Shown: positions 12,245 to 23,574, numbered from the stretch's first letter. The stretch: DNA of 64,000 nt from Deinandra increscens subsp. villosa (GCA_039602395.1 JBCNJP010000027.1:38077841-38141840); one strand, 5' to 3'. Notes: generated by a model from the letters alone, not told the origin. Numbers and translations are program-made.

Positions 12245-15200
12245 ATGAAAATGGAAGAAGTGGCGTCCATGATCGGAGTATCATACCCGGTATTCCAATT
12301 TCTTGTATGTTACGTTGCCACGATTCCCGTCAGCCTTTTCTGCCGCTTCGTCCCGGGGGGTTCCACCGCAAAGCACGTGTACGCCGCAACAACCGGTGCG
12401 GTGCTCTCCTTCCTGGCCTTTGGCCTCTCTTCCAATTTACACTTCCTCGTCTTTATAACCATCAGCTACGGCTCTATGCTGGCCTACCGGAAACTATGTG
12501 GCCTCATTACCTTCTTCTTAGCAATGGGATACCTCATCACATGGTACGTAACGTTCATTTGTATTTGTTTTCATCCGAATTGAATTGAATGATCGATCGT
12601 GTTATATGACCGGCCACTTCGCGAATATCCATTTATTTGTGTAAGATAGATTTGGGGATCGAGGGGATTTTTCACCGTGATTGTAAAGTTGAGATCATAT
12701 ATTTTGTCTATCAATGTATATATCCTGCATGCATTACATACATTTCCTGAATTTCCTTTCAATAATTATATTTGATTTTACTGTTGGCAAGCCATGTCTA
12801 CTACATGAGTGGGGATTCATGGAAGGAAGGAGGTATTGATGCTACTGGTAAGCATTCTTAATTAATTAATTAATTAATTGTTACCTACCGTAGTAATTAC
12901 TACTGTTAGTTTATTATTACATTATAATGATGTGTTCCACTCTACCCTTTAGATGTATTTTGTTAAAGAAAAAAAAAACAAAGTGTTAATGTTTAGGGTA
13001 AAAAATGTCAATATGCCAAACTTCATTAAAGAAAAAAAAAACAAAGTGTTAAAGTATTAATACCTAAAGTAAAAAAATGTCAAACACTAAAACTTTTGGG
13101 GCCAATATGAAAAATGTAATGGTTACTATTCATCTTAATTTCTATTATATATATATATATAATGTATGTAGGATCCATGATGGTGATCACATTGAAAGTG
13201 ATTTCATGCGCTATTAATTATAACGACGGGCTGTTGAAAGAGAAACGTTTACGCGAGACCCAGAGGAAGAATCGGTTACTTAAGTTACCCTCTTTAATAG
13301 AGTATCTGGGATATTGCCTCTGTTGTGGAAGTCACTTTGCAGGCCCGGTCTATGAAATGAGGGATTATTTGGATTGGACAGAAGGGAAGGGGGTAAGCAC
13401 GTTTAAAATGATGATCGAAAACCAATTAACTTTGATCTTATTTATCTAAATATATATTTTTGTCAGATTTGGATGACGTCTGATAAACCCTCACCATCAC
13501 CTTTTGGGGCAACAATTAAAGCCATACTTCAAGCCGGTTTGTGTATGGGCGTGTACTTGTACCTTGACCCGAGATATCCACTATCAAGAATAGGTGACCC
13601 GGTTTATGAAAAGTGGGGATTTGTTGAGAGGCTGAGCTACCAGTTCATGTGTAGCTTTTCTGCGCGTTGGAAATATTACTTCATATGGTCGGTCTCGGAA
13701 GCTTCCATGATTCTTTCGGGCCTGGGTTTCAGTGGATGGACTAATTCTTTTCCGCTTGAGGCGCAATGGAGACGGGCCAAAAATGTTGATATATTGGGCG
13801 TTGAATTTGCAAAGAGTGCGGTAGAGATACCGCTTGTGTGGAATATACACGTCAGCACATGGCTAAGACACTGTGAGTTATTGATCCAAATATATACTTA
13901 ATTTTCTTCTAATTTACATAATTTACATAGACATACACTTAATTAATTACACGCTGCATATGTGTGTATGTCTGTTCAGATGTTTATGACAGGCTTGTTC
14001 AGAGGAGGAGAAGACCTGGTTTCTTTCAGTTGCTGGCAACACAGACTGTTAGTGCTGTGTGGCATGTAAGAGTTTATTTATTTATTTATTTGCAGTACAC
14101 TACTTATATATAATCTTTTATTAATTAGCTAGGGAGCATGCATGCATTTGGTTGGGTTATTGAGGATGATGATGATTAAATATTTTGGTTACTTTGATAT
14201 ATAGGGTTTATATCCAGGGTACATCATATTCTTTGTTCAATCTGCCTTGATGATTTCTGGTTCAAAAGGTAATTAATTACATGCAATTCGATCTCTTGTC
14301 TCTCTCTCTCTCTCTGGATTCAATTTAATTCCATTCATGATGGTGCCAGCTGCCGGATTAATGATTGACGTATTACTGTTTTGTTTTGTTTTGTGTATGA
14401 TGATGATCAGCCATTTACCGGTGGCAACAAACTGTTTCGAGTGATAAACGTATGTTTAAAAAGATGATTATGCTCTCCAATTTCGCTTACACAGTTCTTG
14501 TTCTAACCTACTCTTCTATTGGTTTCATGGTAAGTGCTTGCATGGGTGATTCTAGCTCGTTTATGTTCGTTTATTTTCGTTTATTTTCTTAATAATTGGC
14601 CAATGCCGCTTAATTCCCTTTATTCAAAATCAGACTTAATTAGGTTTGGCTACTGGAAATCACTATTCTGTTTGTTTGTCTGTTTGTCTGAATAGAGCTA
14701 GCGTGAACAAGTTGATGAAGACAGACATTTTTAGGGGATTTTGACCCATCATCTGCCATGTTTTAAACTACATATATTTTTGAACTTTTTGGTTATTTTC
14801 TCACTAAACTTATTCTCAAAGGAACAGATCAGTATTTCAAACAATAAATGATATCCGTTAATTACCACAACATACATGAATGAAAACACATCCAGACAAT
14901 AATGAATAGGGAAAATCACCAAAATGACCAAGTTTGACCAAGAAAAATCCGAAATGACCAACCAAAAGTATACTAACTCAAATGACCCACCCAATAGAAT
15001 CCAGCCATTTGTCATATTTTAACCAATCACAATCTCACATGTGTCCTCAATCTGACAAGTAGGCTAAATGTGGAACCCACTCTCAGCCAATACATGTTCG
15101 ACACGTGGAAAAAAACTCAGAATACTAGGCTTGGCACCAGCTTTGTAACCGGGCCTCTACAAATCTGCCACGTGTCCTAGAAAAAAACTCCCCACTTACC

Positions 15201-16460
15201 TCCCCCCAACTCTCCCTTACCTCCCCTTGCGTCATCGGTGCAAATGCAAAAGACCAAAAGCGTATGCAACAAAAACCAAATAGGAAATGCATAATTCTTT
15301 AACGTATTTGCACAAAATATACTTTCGTAAACAAAGATGAAAATGCGACATCAATTATACTGAATATTTAAAATTTCAGACTAATAACATGATCGATCAT
15401 AAAACGTACGTACTACACCCGTAGATCACTTCTTAGCAAAGAGTCCTCCAAACACACCAAACCGGCCTTCACTCTTCTTCGGTGGCGCCATTGTTACGGT
15501 ACCGGTACCCCTCTTTCCGGCGACGGTGGTGGTACCGGTACCCCTCTTTCCGGCGACGGTGGTGGTACCGCCGCTCTTCCCCTCCACCTTCTGCAGAATC
15601 GGGTCGGTCTCCAACAACCCTTCTTTATCCAATGCACCCATCAGCCACTCGAAAATCCCCTTCTCCTCCTCGCTGCTTTTACCCGAGCCCTTTGCCGCCG
15701 TGGCAAAGGTCCGTACTCTTCTTGCACGTGTGGTGATGAGGCTGCTGTTGGTGGTGCCGGCGATGGTGTTGGCGGTGGGGTTGGCGGAGGATACGGCGGT
15801 CGCCGGAGCAAGAAACATGTTCAGGGAAGACATTTTTGGTTGTGGTTTGAGTGGGTTTGTGAGGATATGAAGGTATTTGGAGATAATAGAGCTGGTGACG
15901 CAGGGGGAGGTAAGGGGGAGTTGGGGGGAGGTAAGGGGGGAGTTTTTTTCTAGGACACGTGGCAGCTTTGTAGAGGCCCGGTTACAAAGCTGGTGCCAAG
16001 CCTAGTAGTCTGGGTTTTAGTCCACGTGTCGAACATGTATTGGCTGAGAGTGGGCTCCACCTTTAGCCTACTTGTCAGATTGAGGACACATGTCAGATTG
16101 TGATTGGTTAAAGTATGACAAATGGCTGGATTCTATTGGGTGGGTCATTTGAGTTAGTATACTTTTGGTTGGTCATTTCGGATTTTTCTTGGTCAAACTT
16201 GGTCATTTTGGTGATTTTCCCTAATGAATATAGTTGGTTGGTCATCTAGTAGTTAGCTATGAATATTGTTACGTTTATTAATGTCACATAATCATCATAT
16301 ACTTTCGATCAAAATGTTTCAGGTACTAGATCTAGATGAATCAATCAGTGCATTCGAGAGTGTATACTACATTGGAACCGTAGTTCCTGTGGTTTTCATC
16401 CTCCTCGGTATCATCTTCAAACCAAAGCCCGTCACTTCCAGAGCCCGAAAAAACAAGTAA
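12245..16460 (+). CDS. LPCAT: Lysophospholipid acyltransferase (MBOAT family, LPCAT1/2 type), eight exons
   Basis: Exons: 12245-12543, 12792-12847, 13172-13392, 13467-13872, 13980-14065, 14205-14268, 14411-14529, 16323-16460, giving 462 aa with consistent phases. It is a multi-pass membrane protein with hydrophobic segments from residue 10 on. Landmarks in order are CHVYYMSGDSWKEGG (about 100), NYNDGLLKE, CCGSHFAGPVYEMRDYL, ARWKYYFIW, VWNIHVSTWLRHYVYDRL, and SAVWHG with the catalytic MBOAT histidine at residue 356. The C-terminus (KPVTSRARKNK) is lysine-rich. The family reacylates lysophosphatidylcholine with acyl-CoA in the endoplasmic reticulum (Lands cycle). In-frame ATGs at 12221 and 12251 are alternatives. 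12245 gives the length I recall for the family. The last intron is expanded to 1.8 kb by the element at 14909-16221. Confidence 0.93.
14909..15234 (+). repeat. Left terminal inverted repeat of the Pack-MULE
   Basis: It starts GGGAAAATCACCAAAATGAC. The outer 110 or so bases match the other arm exactly. About a dozen mismatches over 326 bases (roughly 96% identity by eye) lie in the inner two-thirds. Confidence 0.93.
15426..15833 (-). CDS. TSP9: Thylakoid soluble phosphoprotein TSP9 (intact, transposon-borne)
   Basis: 135 aa, single exon, no frameshift. The N-terminal 45 or so residues are rich in S, T, A and R with no acidic residues, as in a chloroplast transit peptide, with likely cleavage near RVRTFATAAKGSG. 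The mature part is about 88 aa and contains EEEKGIFEWLMGAL, the TSP9 signature ETDPILQKVE, threonine-rich GKRGTGTTT repeats and the C-terminal GVFGGLFAKK. TSP9 is a basic, mostly disordered thylakoid protein that is phosphorylated in light and associates with LHCII and the photosystems. Here the threonine-rich phospho-region is lengthened by a 33-bp tandem duplication. The start is the first ATG, about 62 bases inside the element's inverted repeat. Whether this is the main genomic copy cannot be told from the window. Confidence 0.88.
   Translation of the reverse strand: MSSLNMFLAPATAVSSANPTANTIAGTTNSSLITTRARRVRTFATAAKGSGKSSEEEKGIFEWLMGALDKEGLLETDPILQKVEGKSGGTTTVAGKRGTGTTTVAGKRGTGTVTMAPPKKSEGRFGVFGGLFAKK
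15498..15563 (-). repeat. 33-bp in-frame tandem duplication in TSP9
   Basis: Two perfect units, 15498-15530 and 15531-15563, each encode an 11-residue TTTVAGKRGTG-type segment. They fall in the threonine-rich stretch that is phosphorylated in the family. The unit contains the palindrome GGTACCGGTACC, which may favour slippage. Confidence 0.85.
15896..16221 (-). repeat. Right terminal inverted repeat of the Pack-MULE
   Basis: It is the inverse of the left arm and exactly the same length. It lies directly upstream of the TSP9 start codon on the minus strand, so it would supply the promoter region of the cargo gene. Confidence 0.93.
15956..16028 (-). promoter_or_regulatory. Two G-boxes (CACGTG) upstream of TSP9, inside the inverted repeat
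   Basis: CACGTG occurs at 15956-15961 (in GACACGTGGC) and 16023-16028, about 120 and 190 bases upstream of the TSP9 ATG. G-boxes are known light- and ABA-responsive sites in promoters of photosynthetic genes. The same two sites are present in the left arm. Function is inferred. Confidence 0.45.
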
Positions 16461-17649
16461 TGTATATGCATGCACACAAAACATATTTACTTACTAATGC
16501 TTCCTAGCTTCTTGGCCCGATAAGCAGCGAGCGTCTCCTAATCAAGAGCTTTATGGTAGTGTTTTTTAGTCGCATATTAATTTGAATTATATATATATAT
16601 ATTTCTGTAATAATAATAAATATAATACATACGGGCATTAGCTAGCGAAGGAGGACTAATTAAGGCTTTGTTCTTCTCTATATATGTTGAATCATGTATA
16701 TTTGGAGAAGATTTTGTACGTTTGTATGAAAATTATACCATTTTCCTGTCTTATTAATTAGTTCATCACATTAATTCATTAACATGCAACACTTCAGAAC
16801 TTCTTCTTCTTCTTCTTTTTTTTTTTTTTTTTTTGATTTTTCGTTACTGTTGATTACTTTCTTAACAAAAACGTTTATCCTTAATTATGAAGCTCAACAT
16901 TCTTATACTTATCTTATTTATATTAATCTATATATGTCGTGTAACACTATTTTGACAGTTTTTAGACTGTCTCCAATGCTGGTGTCTGTACTTCTTACAA
17001 ATAGTCCTAATCAGCATGTCACATTAACTTTTTATCCATCATTCTCATAAACACTTTTTAGCCCCAACGCTATCCTTCCCACCAGTGGCGGAGCTTCGAA
17101 TTTTTATAGTGGTGACCGAAAGTTATGTTACTCAATTTTTTTCCTATCACTATGTTTCGAGGTATATGTTCGGATTGACGGTTCGGTCGGTTCAAACAAT
17201 AAAAACTAAAAATAACGAACTTTATTCATTAATTCAAATGACCGTTCTTACAAATGAAAAAATATATGTTTTGTAACAAAGAAAAACCTAAGATACCTAT
17301 GATTATACGGGAGAAACAATGAGTACCTAAAAGAATTGTAACTCGGCTCACTGCCCTTTTTGTCTTTTTTCCATAATAAACCTGATAAAAAAAATAAAGC
17401 AATCAATCAATAGTCTTATCGTCTAATAAAAAGTGACAACATTAAAAATTACAACTTATAAGCAATCAATCAATATGTTTATCTATCATAAAATGCATCT
17501 CATCCATCAAAAAATTTATAAAACTCGAACTTAAAAATGCATCTAAAAATCTAAAATACATCTCATTCGTCAAGATTTAAGAAATACATCTCATTCCGTC
17601 ATTCATTAGTTACTTCGATTTCATAAAACATAGAAACATACATATAACA
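16461..17649. other. 3' flank of the LPCAT-type gene and transposon debris
   Basis: The likely 3' UTR runs to about 16700. A TTC microsatellite with a T run lies at about 16800-16835. At 17083 CAGTGGCGGAGCTTCGAA resembles the end of a hAT-type MITE, without a recognisable partner. No gene is seen. Confidence 0.4.
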
Positions 17650-17889
17650 CACTATGTCATTATTGGCCTTTGGCCACGAAAAAAAACCGTGACCAAAGGT
17701 GTTTGTCCATGTTTTTTTTCTCCATTTCCATCGAAATCAAAGATCTCGTCATCGTATGTATCATATGACCATGTTAGAATATCAGTAGCTGAAGCCACCT
17801 AGAAACGTGGCTAAAGGGTACCGATATTTATTGTTGTAATCTAACAATTCTTCCAAAAAGCGTGGCCAAAGGGTCCCAACGGCCACATG

Positions 17890-18615
17890 TGTTTGTTTAA
17901 CGTGGCATTTGGTATTATATAGTCACATATATTTGTGTTTTAGCCACATATGTTAGAAAAAACGTGGACAAATGGGTTGTTGAAATCATACATTTTGTCC
18001 AAATACACGTGGCCAAAGAGTGGCATTGGCCACGTAAAAATACCAAAAGTGTGACCTTTGATATTATATAATCATATATATTTGTGTGTTTAGCCACATA
18101 TGTTAGAAAAAAACATGGCCAAATGGGTTGCTGAAATCATACATTTTGTCCCAATTCGCGTGGCCAAAGGGTGGCAATGGACACATTAAAATATCAAAAG
18201 TGTGGCATTTGGAATTATATAGTCACATATATTTGTGTTTTAGCCACATATATTAGAAAAAAAGAAAGTGGGCAAAGGGTTGTTGAAATCAGATATGCTC
18301 TCCCAATACGCGTGGCCAAAGGGTGGCAATGACCAGGTTAAAGTATCAAAAGTGTGGCCTTTGGTATTATATGGTCACATATATTTGTGTTTTAGCCACA
18401 TATATTTGGAAAAAAAATTGCCAAAGGGTTGTTGAAATCAGATATTTTGTCCCAATACGCGTGGCCAAAAGGTGCCAACGGCCACGTTAAAATATCAAAA
18501 GTGTGACCTTTGGTATTATATGGTCACATATATTTGTGTTTTAGTCACATACATTTGAAAAAAAAGTGGCGAAAGGGTTGTTGAAATCAGATGTGTTCTC
18601 CCAATACGCGTGGAT
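17890..18615 (+). repeat. About 150-bp tandem repeats, 4-5 copies, in the CACTA subterminal region
   Basis: The segment TATTATATAGTCACATATAT and its variants recur near 17913, 18063, 18213, 18365 and 18513. Each is followed by TTTGTGTTTTAGCCACATAT, a GGGTTGTTGAAATCA stretch and CAATACGCGTGGCCAAAGGG. Spacing is 148-152 bases. Repeated subterminal motifs are usual transposase-binding arrays in CACTA elements. Confidence 0.8.
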
Positions 18616-19475
18616 AATTTAAACCCTAATACAAATCAATTACAAATCCAATACAAATCTAATAAAATCAATTACAAACTTTTTGTTCATTACAAATGAA
18701 ATACAAACAAAAAATTAAAGAAAATTACACTACATACATGCATTATTCTCAATTTAATTCTCAATCCGCGAGCCAACAACACTATCATGTGATCTTCATC
18801 TTCAACTGTTCAGATTTGAGCTTAATTAGAACCATTTTTTCTTGTATTCCTATACAAAAACATATAATTGATAATTAGGTTATGAAAATTGATCAGATAT
18901 ATATAGAAATTTTCAAATACTTATCACCATAATAGATATGGACTGAGGAGTGCCATTGTATTGCAAGTAGTATGGGTGATCAGGTCCTACAATTCAATTG
19001 ATTTCTGGATGAACATTAGATATCCAGATGAACTTTAAACATCCGGATGAACATCACATTAAGTTCCAGATCAACTTCAAAGTCAGTTGAACTTTACTTG
19101 GTACACATCTCACCATTTATTCCAACAATCCCTACCTAGCCCAAGTGTTTGAGGTACCAAATAACATTAGAAATGGGACTACATGACATTCCCAAATAGA
19201 TTAATGTGAAACTATAGAAGAGAATGAAACTTAACTGGCAAATATTTACCTTTTTCTTTTCAACTGCTTCAGATGAGGTTGATAGGCCACCGATTTAATG
19301 CCCTACAGTTCAATTAATTATTTTATTGAAATCAGCAATCAAACCAATAATGAGTTTGAAAAATACTAACCGTTGTGTGTATGTCAGCATGATTAGTGAT
19401 GTGGTTAGATCCAACAGAAATCTCTTTAGAATTTACCTAGAACAATGTTTTTGAATTGGTAAAATGTATATGTTA

Positions 19476-19751
19476 TTAGGTACTTGCGAATAGTATGATT
19501 AAGTTGTGATGTAAAGAATTTACCTCTGTAAATGCTGGAGCATTAAGTTGTTGTGGTAACGGTGTTCCAAGTGCAAACAAATGAGCTATAAGTAGATCAA
19601 GTCTTTTCTCCGATTCTTCATTCTTCAAGAAGAGGGCCTTAAGTTCTTCATTTTGTTCATCACGCAAAAGTCTCTCTTCTTTAAGTTCAAACTCAAGTTT
19701 TTCTATGTGATCAAGGTTGATGGAACCATCCTTGAATTTTGCACAATTAAC
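19476..19751 (-). pseudogene. Coiled-coil ORF remnant inside the CACTA-like element
   Basis: About 92 codons remain open. A charged helix (EKLEFELKEERLLRDEQNEE, then LKALFLKNEESEKRLDLLIAHL) resembles the C-terminal coiled coil of plant En/Spm-type transposase or accessory proteins. No catalytic part is present. The upstream side is cut exactly by the hAT MITE at 19752, so it is broken. Assignment to a transposase is an inference from position and composition. Confidence 0.4.
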
Positions 19752-20184
19752 CAATGTTTTAAAAACCGGTTTTTTAGTTGAACCGGAAAACTTTCCGGGA
19801 CCGGTTCGATCGGTCGGACCGGTTAGACCGGCCGGTTGAACCGGTTAGGGGATTTATATATATATATATTTTTATAAAAATGTTAATAAATGTGTACACC
19901 ACAACGAAAATAGTTAAAATACAATGATAATCCACTAAAAAATAATACCAAATAGGTATTTCATAAGAATATATAAGTTTTAAACTTTAAAAAATAATAG
20001 CAAATAACAATAAATTTAAAAAAAAAACTTTTTTTTAAATTGTCAGAAAACCGGTTGAACCGAAAAAAACCGGAAAACCGCCCGGTTCAAAACGGTCCGG
20101 TTATGTCCAAAAAACCGGGGATTAAAAAACCGGTATGATGACCGGTTGGCGGTTGAACCGGTTGAACCGGTTTTTAAAACATTG
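19752..20184. mobile_element. hAT-type MITE (433 bp) with 8-bp target duplication
   Basis: Termini CAATGTTTTAAAAACCGG and its inverse are perfect for about 20 bases. CAATTAAC is duplicated at 19744-19751 and 20185-20192. The interior is dominated by AACCGGTT-type motifs in both orientations around an AT-rich centre. It is nested in the CACTA-like element and interrupts its ORF remnant. Confidence 0.85.
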
Positions 20185-20892
20185 CAATTAACAAAATGTA
20201 GTTATATGCTTTTTAACAAAGTACATAAATAAGAAAACATGCGGAAAATAAAGGTTTTAAATACATATAATGTATCAGATGAAATAGTAAACACATAAGA
20301 AAGCTGCAAATTCTTAAATTATGAAAATTCACAGAATGTAGCATAAAATAATGTAGCAGATGCTTGACATCAACATTCTTCTATTCTTCTAGAGGAGACT
20401 TCAACTGCAATTTCTTTATTTTGTACCCCTCTAACATGATCCTACAAACATGTTGTTGGAAATATTCCAACATATGTCCTTTAGGATCATTTCTTAGTAA
20501 TGACCACATAAAGTAACATAAATTAGTTCTTATTAATATATCATATAAAGACCCTAATTTTATTTGATATGTTATAAACAATATACATCTAAAGGGTAGA
20601 GTGGAACACATCATGTCTTCACTTTATATAAAGAAACAGTTGAGCATTTCTAGCAAAGTACATAAATAAGAAAGGAGGTTCATCAACATTCTTGTATCCG
20701 CCCCCCCCCCCCCCTAACACATGCAGTAACATGAATAACTTGACAATTACCGTTCTCTGGTAATTGTGCAGATGCTTGGCATCAACAATCTTAGCATAAT
20801 ATAACTAATTTAGTATGCTCCCACAGTCATGTAAGAAAGTAAATAACCCCTTCCTAATTGTGTATGAAATGAAATTTTATCAATTTGTAACT

Positions 20893-21300
20893 ATATTTGT
20901 ATACAAATACAGGGATCCCAAGTTAAACGTGTATCAATAATAAACAAAACAAACAATTTTAAGAAAATTGTAATTAATGAATAACTTGACAATTGCCATC
21001 TTCTGGACAGATTGGTCTCCCAAAACACATGGAAATTCTGAAGAATCGCTAGCGCTGTCTGTTGAAGCTCCTTGTTGCGTCACTATTCGTTGTCGAGACG
21101 AAATTAGTGATGAATCGAAATTAATGATATATATTTGTATACAAATACAGGGATCCCAAGTTAAACGTGTATCAATAATAAACAAAACAAACAATTTTAT
21201 GAAAATTGTAATTAATGAATAACTTGACAATTGCCATCTTCTGTTCACGTCACTATTCGTTGTCCAGACGAAATTAGTGATGAATCAAAATTAATGATAC
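20893..21300 (+). repeat. Tandem duplication, unit about 238 bp, inside the CACTA-like element
   Basis: ATATTTGTATACAAATACAG starts at 20893 and 21131 and is followed by nearly identical sequence for more than 110 bases in both copies. The trailing GTCACTATTCGTTGTC...GATGAATC segment is also repeated (about 21077 and 21248). No protein is encoded. Confidence 0.75.
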
Positions 21301-22490
21301 GGATGACAAAGAAAACCTAGTTATTTGCTGCAGGTGTTTAATTGGAAATTTTCGGTGAAAATGAGAGGGAATAATATCTGATGAATCGATAATAAGTACA
21401 TTTAGTTTGAAATTTTGGTTGAAATTTGAACTAATGGTGGGAAATTAAAAAAATTTGGTGAAATTTTTTAATTAAAAGGCGGGGGGGGGGGGGGGGGGAT
21501 TGTTCAAACTGATAATTAAACCCGAAATTAATTAAACAATATGTATATTAAACATAATTAAACCTAAATTTAAACATAAACATAAATTAAACCTAAAATT
21601 CAACATAAACATTAGATAATTAATTACCGTATTAAAGCACTTGAATTTCAGTCATTTAGATGATTACTTACCGTATTCAGGGCTATCAATCACATTTAGA
21701 GGACGCAAGTGCCACATTTTTAGATAGTGGTGATAAACCAAAAAAAAAGAGAGCTGAGAGAGATAAACGGGGTATATGGTGATGATCCACAATTATTTAA
21801 TTAATTATATTATTTATATCCGAAACTCGAGGTGGTAGATAAAGATTTGACCTCTAGTAATCATATATATCTGTCGTCGCCACAGGTAACTAATTAATAG
21901 TTGCTACTATTTAGTCACGGTTAATATATGTGGCCACAGGTAATAGATTTTTGTCACTCACAACCTACTATTTAGTCACACAACTTAATAACAGTGACCA
22001 TATGTACTAGCTTTTAGCCACATAACTGAGTAAAAACAGTGGCCATTGCTCACATTTTGCCACACATAATATAATAATATATACTTAATAGTTTTGTTTT
22101 TTTATTTACTAAGTAATAAAATATTCTCTTCCGTCACACAACATTATTTAAGCGTGGCCATACATTCCTTTTTGGTCACATGAATAAAAAATCATAAAAT
22201 TTTCGTGGCCGTTTGGTGCATTTCGCCAGTCTTTTTTAAGTGTGACAAATAAGCGCTACATGTTTTTGTAAAACAATAGCTAAAGCTACTGCACCTGATT
22301 GTTGTTGTCACATAAACAAAAAAAATACGTGGCTAAAAGGAGTCCGAATGTTATATATTTGGCCACGGGTACAAAATATGTGTGGCTAAAACTAGTGTTT
22401 GTTACCTTTAGCCACGTTTTTTTAAACCGTGACTAGGTGTTTTCTAAAAAACCGTGGTTAAAGCCACTTTTTGACGTAGTGTGAATAATG

Positions 22491-23574
22491 GAGGATCATA
22501 AATGGTTTATAGAACTATAGATCCTCAATGCTACAATTTTGTTCTAATTAGGCATTTAGAGACACCGAAGGCAAGGACTCGTCTTAACGGGTCAAACGGG
22601 TTAAAAAGTCATATGGATACAAATTACAATGGTAATGCAATCCAAATGATAATTTGGATGATGGGATTTCAATTATATGACTTATATCCAAGAAACTTAA
22701 GTAAATGTAATATGTGATGCTATATAGCATAATAGGGGGTTTAAAACTAATATCGAAGTGTGCATAGAGTCGTATCCAAATTAATTGCTTGTAGACATGA
22801 ATATAGTGGTGCTATAATTGTTGTAGATCATTTCTGGATCACAGCAAACGAGGTTGCCTCAAAGAAATCCTTAATGAGTCAAACGGGTTGGGTGAACCCG
22901 GGGATGGTTAAGGTATTATGATCATGACCAAGGTATGTGATTACCATGAAAACATTTTCCAAATGTCTTTTTGAAGGTCTAAGGGGCCTAATGTAAGTCC
23001 CCAAAGATTTCAAGTGAAGATAGTAAAAACATGTGAAACTGTCAAAAATATTCTTAGTAAGAAACAGAGAAAATTCGGCCAGATCCCTGGAAAATTAGCT
23101 CCAAACGTATCGATTGGAGCATTAGTAGATGTAGGCGATACGTCTGCAGGTCTAAGCGTATCGCTTGGAAAATGTAGTTATTCTAGATGATATGCTTGGG
23201 AGCCCGATTATGATTTTAATTGTTTTTCTTCATTATTTGATGTTATAATACATTGTTATGCAATAGAAACTCACTATTGAAAGTGAGTATGTTGCAGGTA
23301 AGGCCAAGGCTTGAAAGGATGCTCATCAAGTGAAGAAGGAACCGATCACATGAAGATTGAACAAACCGATTCCCCTTTTTGTGTAATGAACTTATGTAAA
23401 GTTTAAAGAACAACTCTTGGATGTCAAACTTACTATGGGTATATTTTGTATATGTAAACCTCAATGATGGGTTTTATGATTGTCAAACCATATGATTTGT
23501 ACAAAAATTTCTGTGGCCGAATTTTTATAAAGTAATGACTTTGGTTTGGCATCAAATTGTATACGGGTGTTACA
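22491..23574 (+). mobile_element. Old LTR fragment, same family as the array at 48322-61088
   Basis: It is collinear with 50521-51528: GATCATAAATGGTTTATAGA at the left, an AACGGGTCAAACGGGTT motif, GCGTATCGCTTGG dyads, CAATAGAAACTCACTATTG and the terminal ACGGGTGTTACA. It is more diverged than the array copies. The left side is cut by the CACTA-like element. No primer site follows the right end, so it is a 3' LTR or solo LTR. Confidence 0.8.

Larger units (their letters stand above)
14909..16221. mobile_element. Pack-MULE-like element (1,313 bp) carrying a TSP9 gene
   Basis: Two 326-bp inverted repeats (14909-15234 and 15896-16221) bracket 661 bp of gene sequence. The nine bases TAATGAATA are duplicated perfectly at 14900-14908 and 16222-16230. 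A 9-bp duplication with long inverted repeats starting in G is the hallmark of Mutator-like elements. There is no transposase, so movement would need one supplied in trans. The cargo is the minus-strand TSP9 gene. The insertion lies in intron 7 of the LPCAT-type gene, in opposite orientation, and leaves that gene's splice sites intact. Confidence 0.92.
17650..22481. mobile_element. Non-autonomous CACTA-like (En/Spm) element, 4.8 kb
   Basis: The left terminus CACTATGTCA and the right terminus (inverse CACTACGTCA) are followed by matching subterminal GGCTTTGGCCACG / GGCTTTAACCACGG motifs. Many direct and inverted GTGGCCAAAGG-type subterminal repeats cluster in the first 950 and last 600 bases, as in CACTA elements. 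The inside holds a short coiled-coil ORF remnant, a nested hAT MITE, a tandem duplication and G/C homopolymers. The 3-bp flanks do not match (ACA against TGA). The right end abuts an LTR fragment, so one junction may be rearranged. Confidence 0.6.

Noticed and set aside
17890..18615. Regularly spaced 150-bp repeats considered as a CRISPR-like array
   Set aside because: The repeats have no distinct conserved-repeat/unique-spacer structure, the genome is eukaryotic, and the pattern fits CACTA subterminal repeats.
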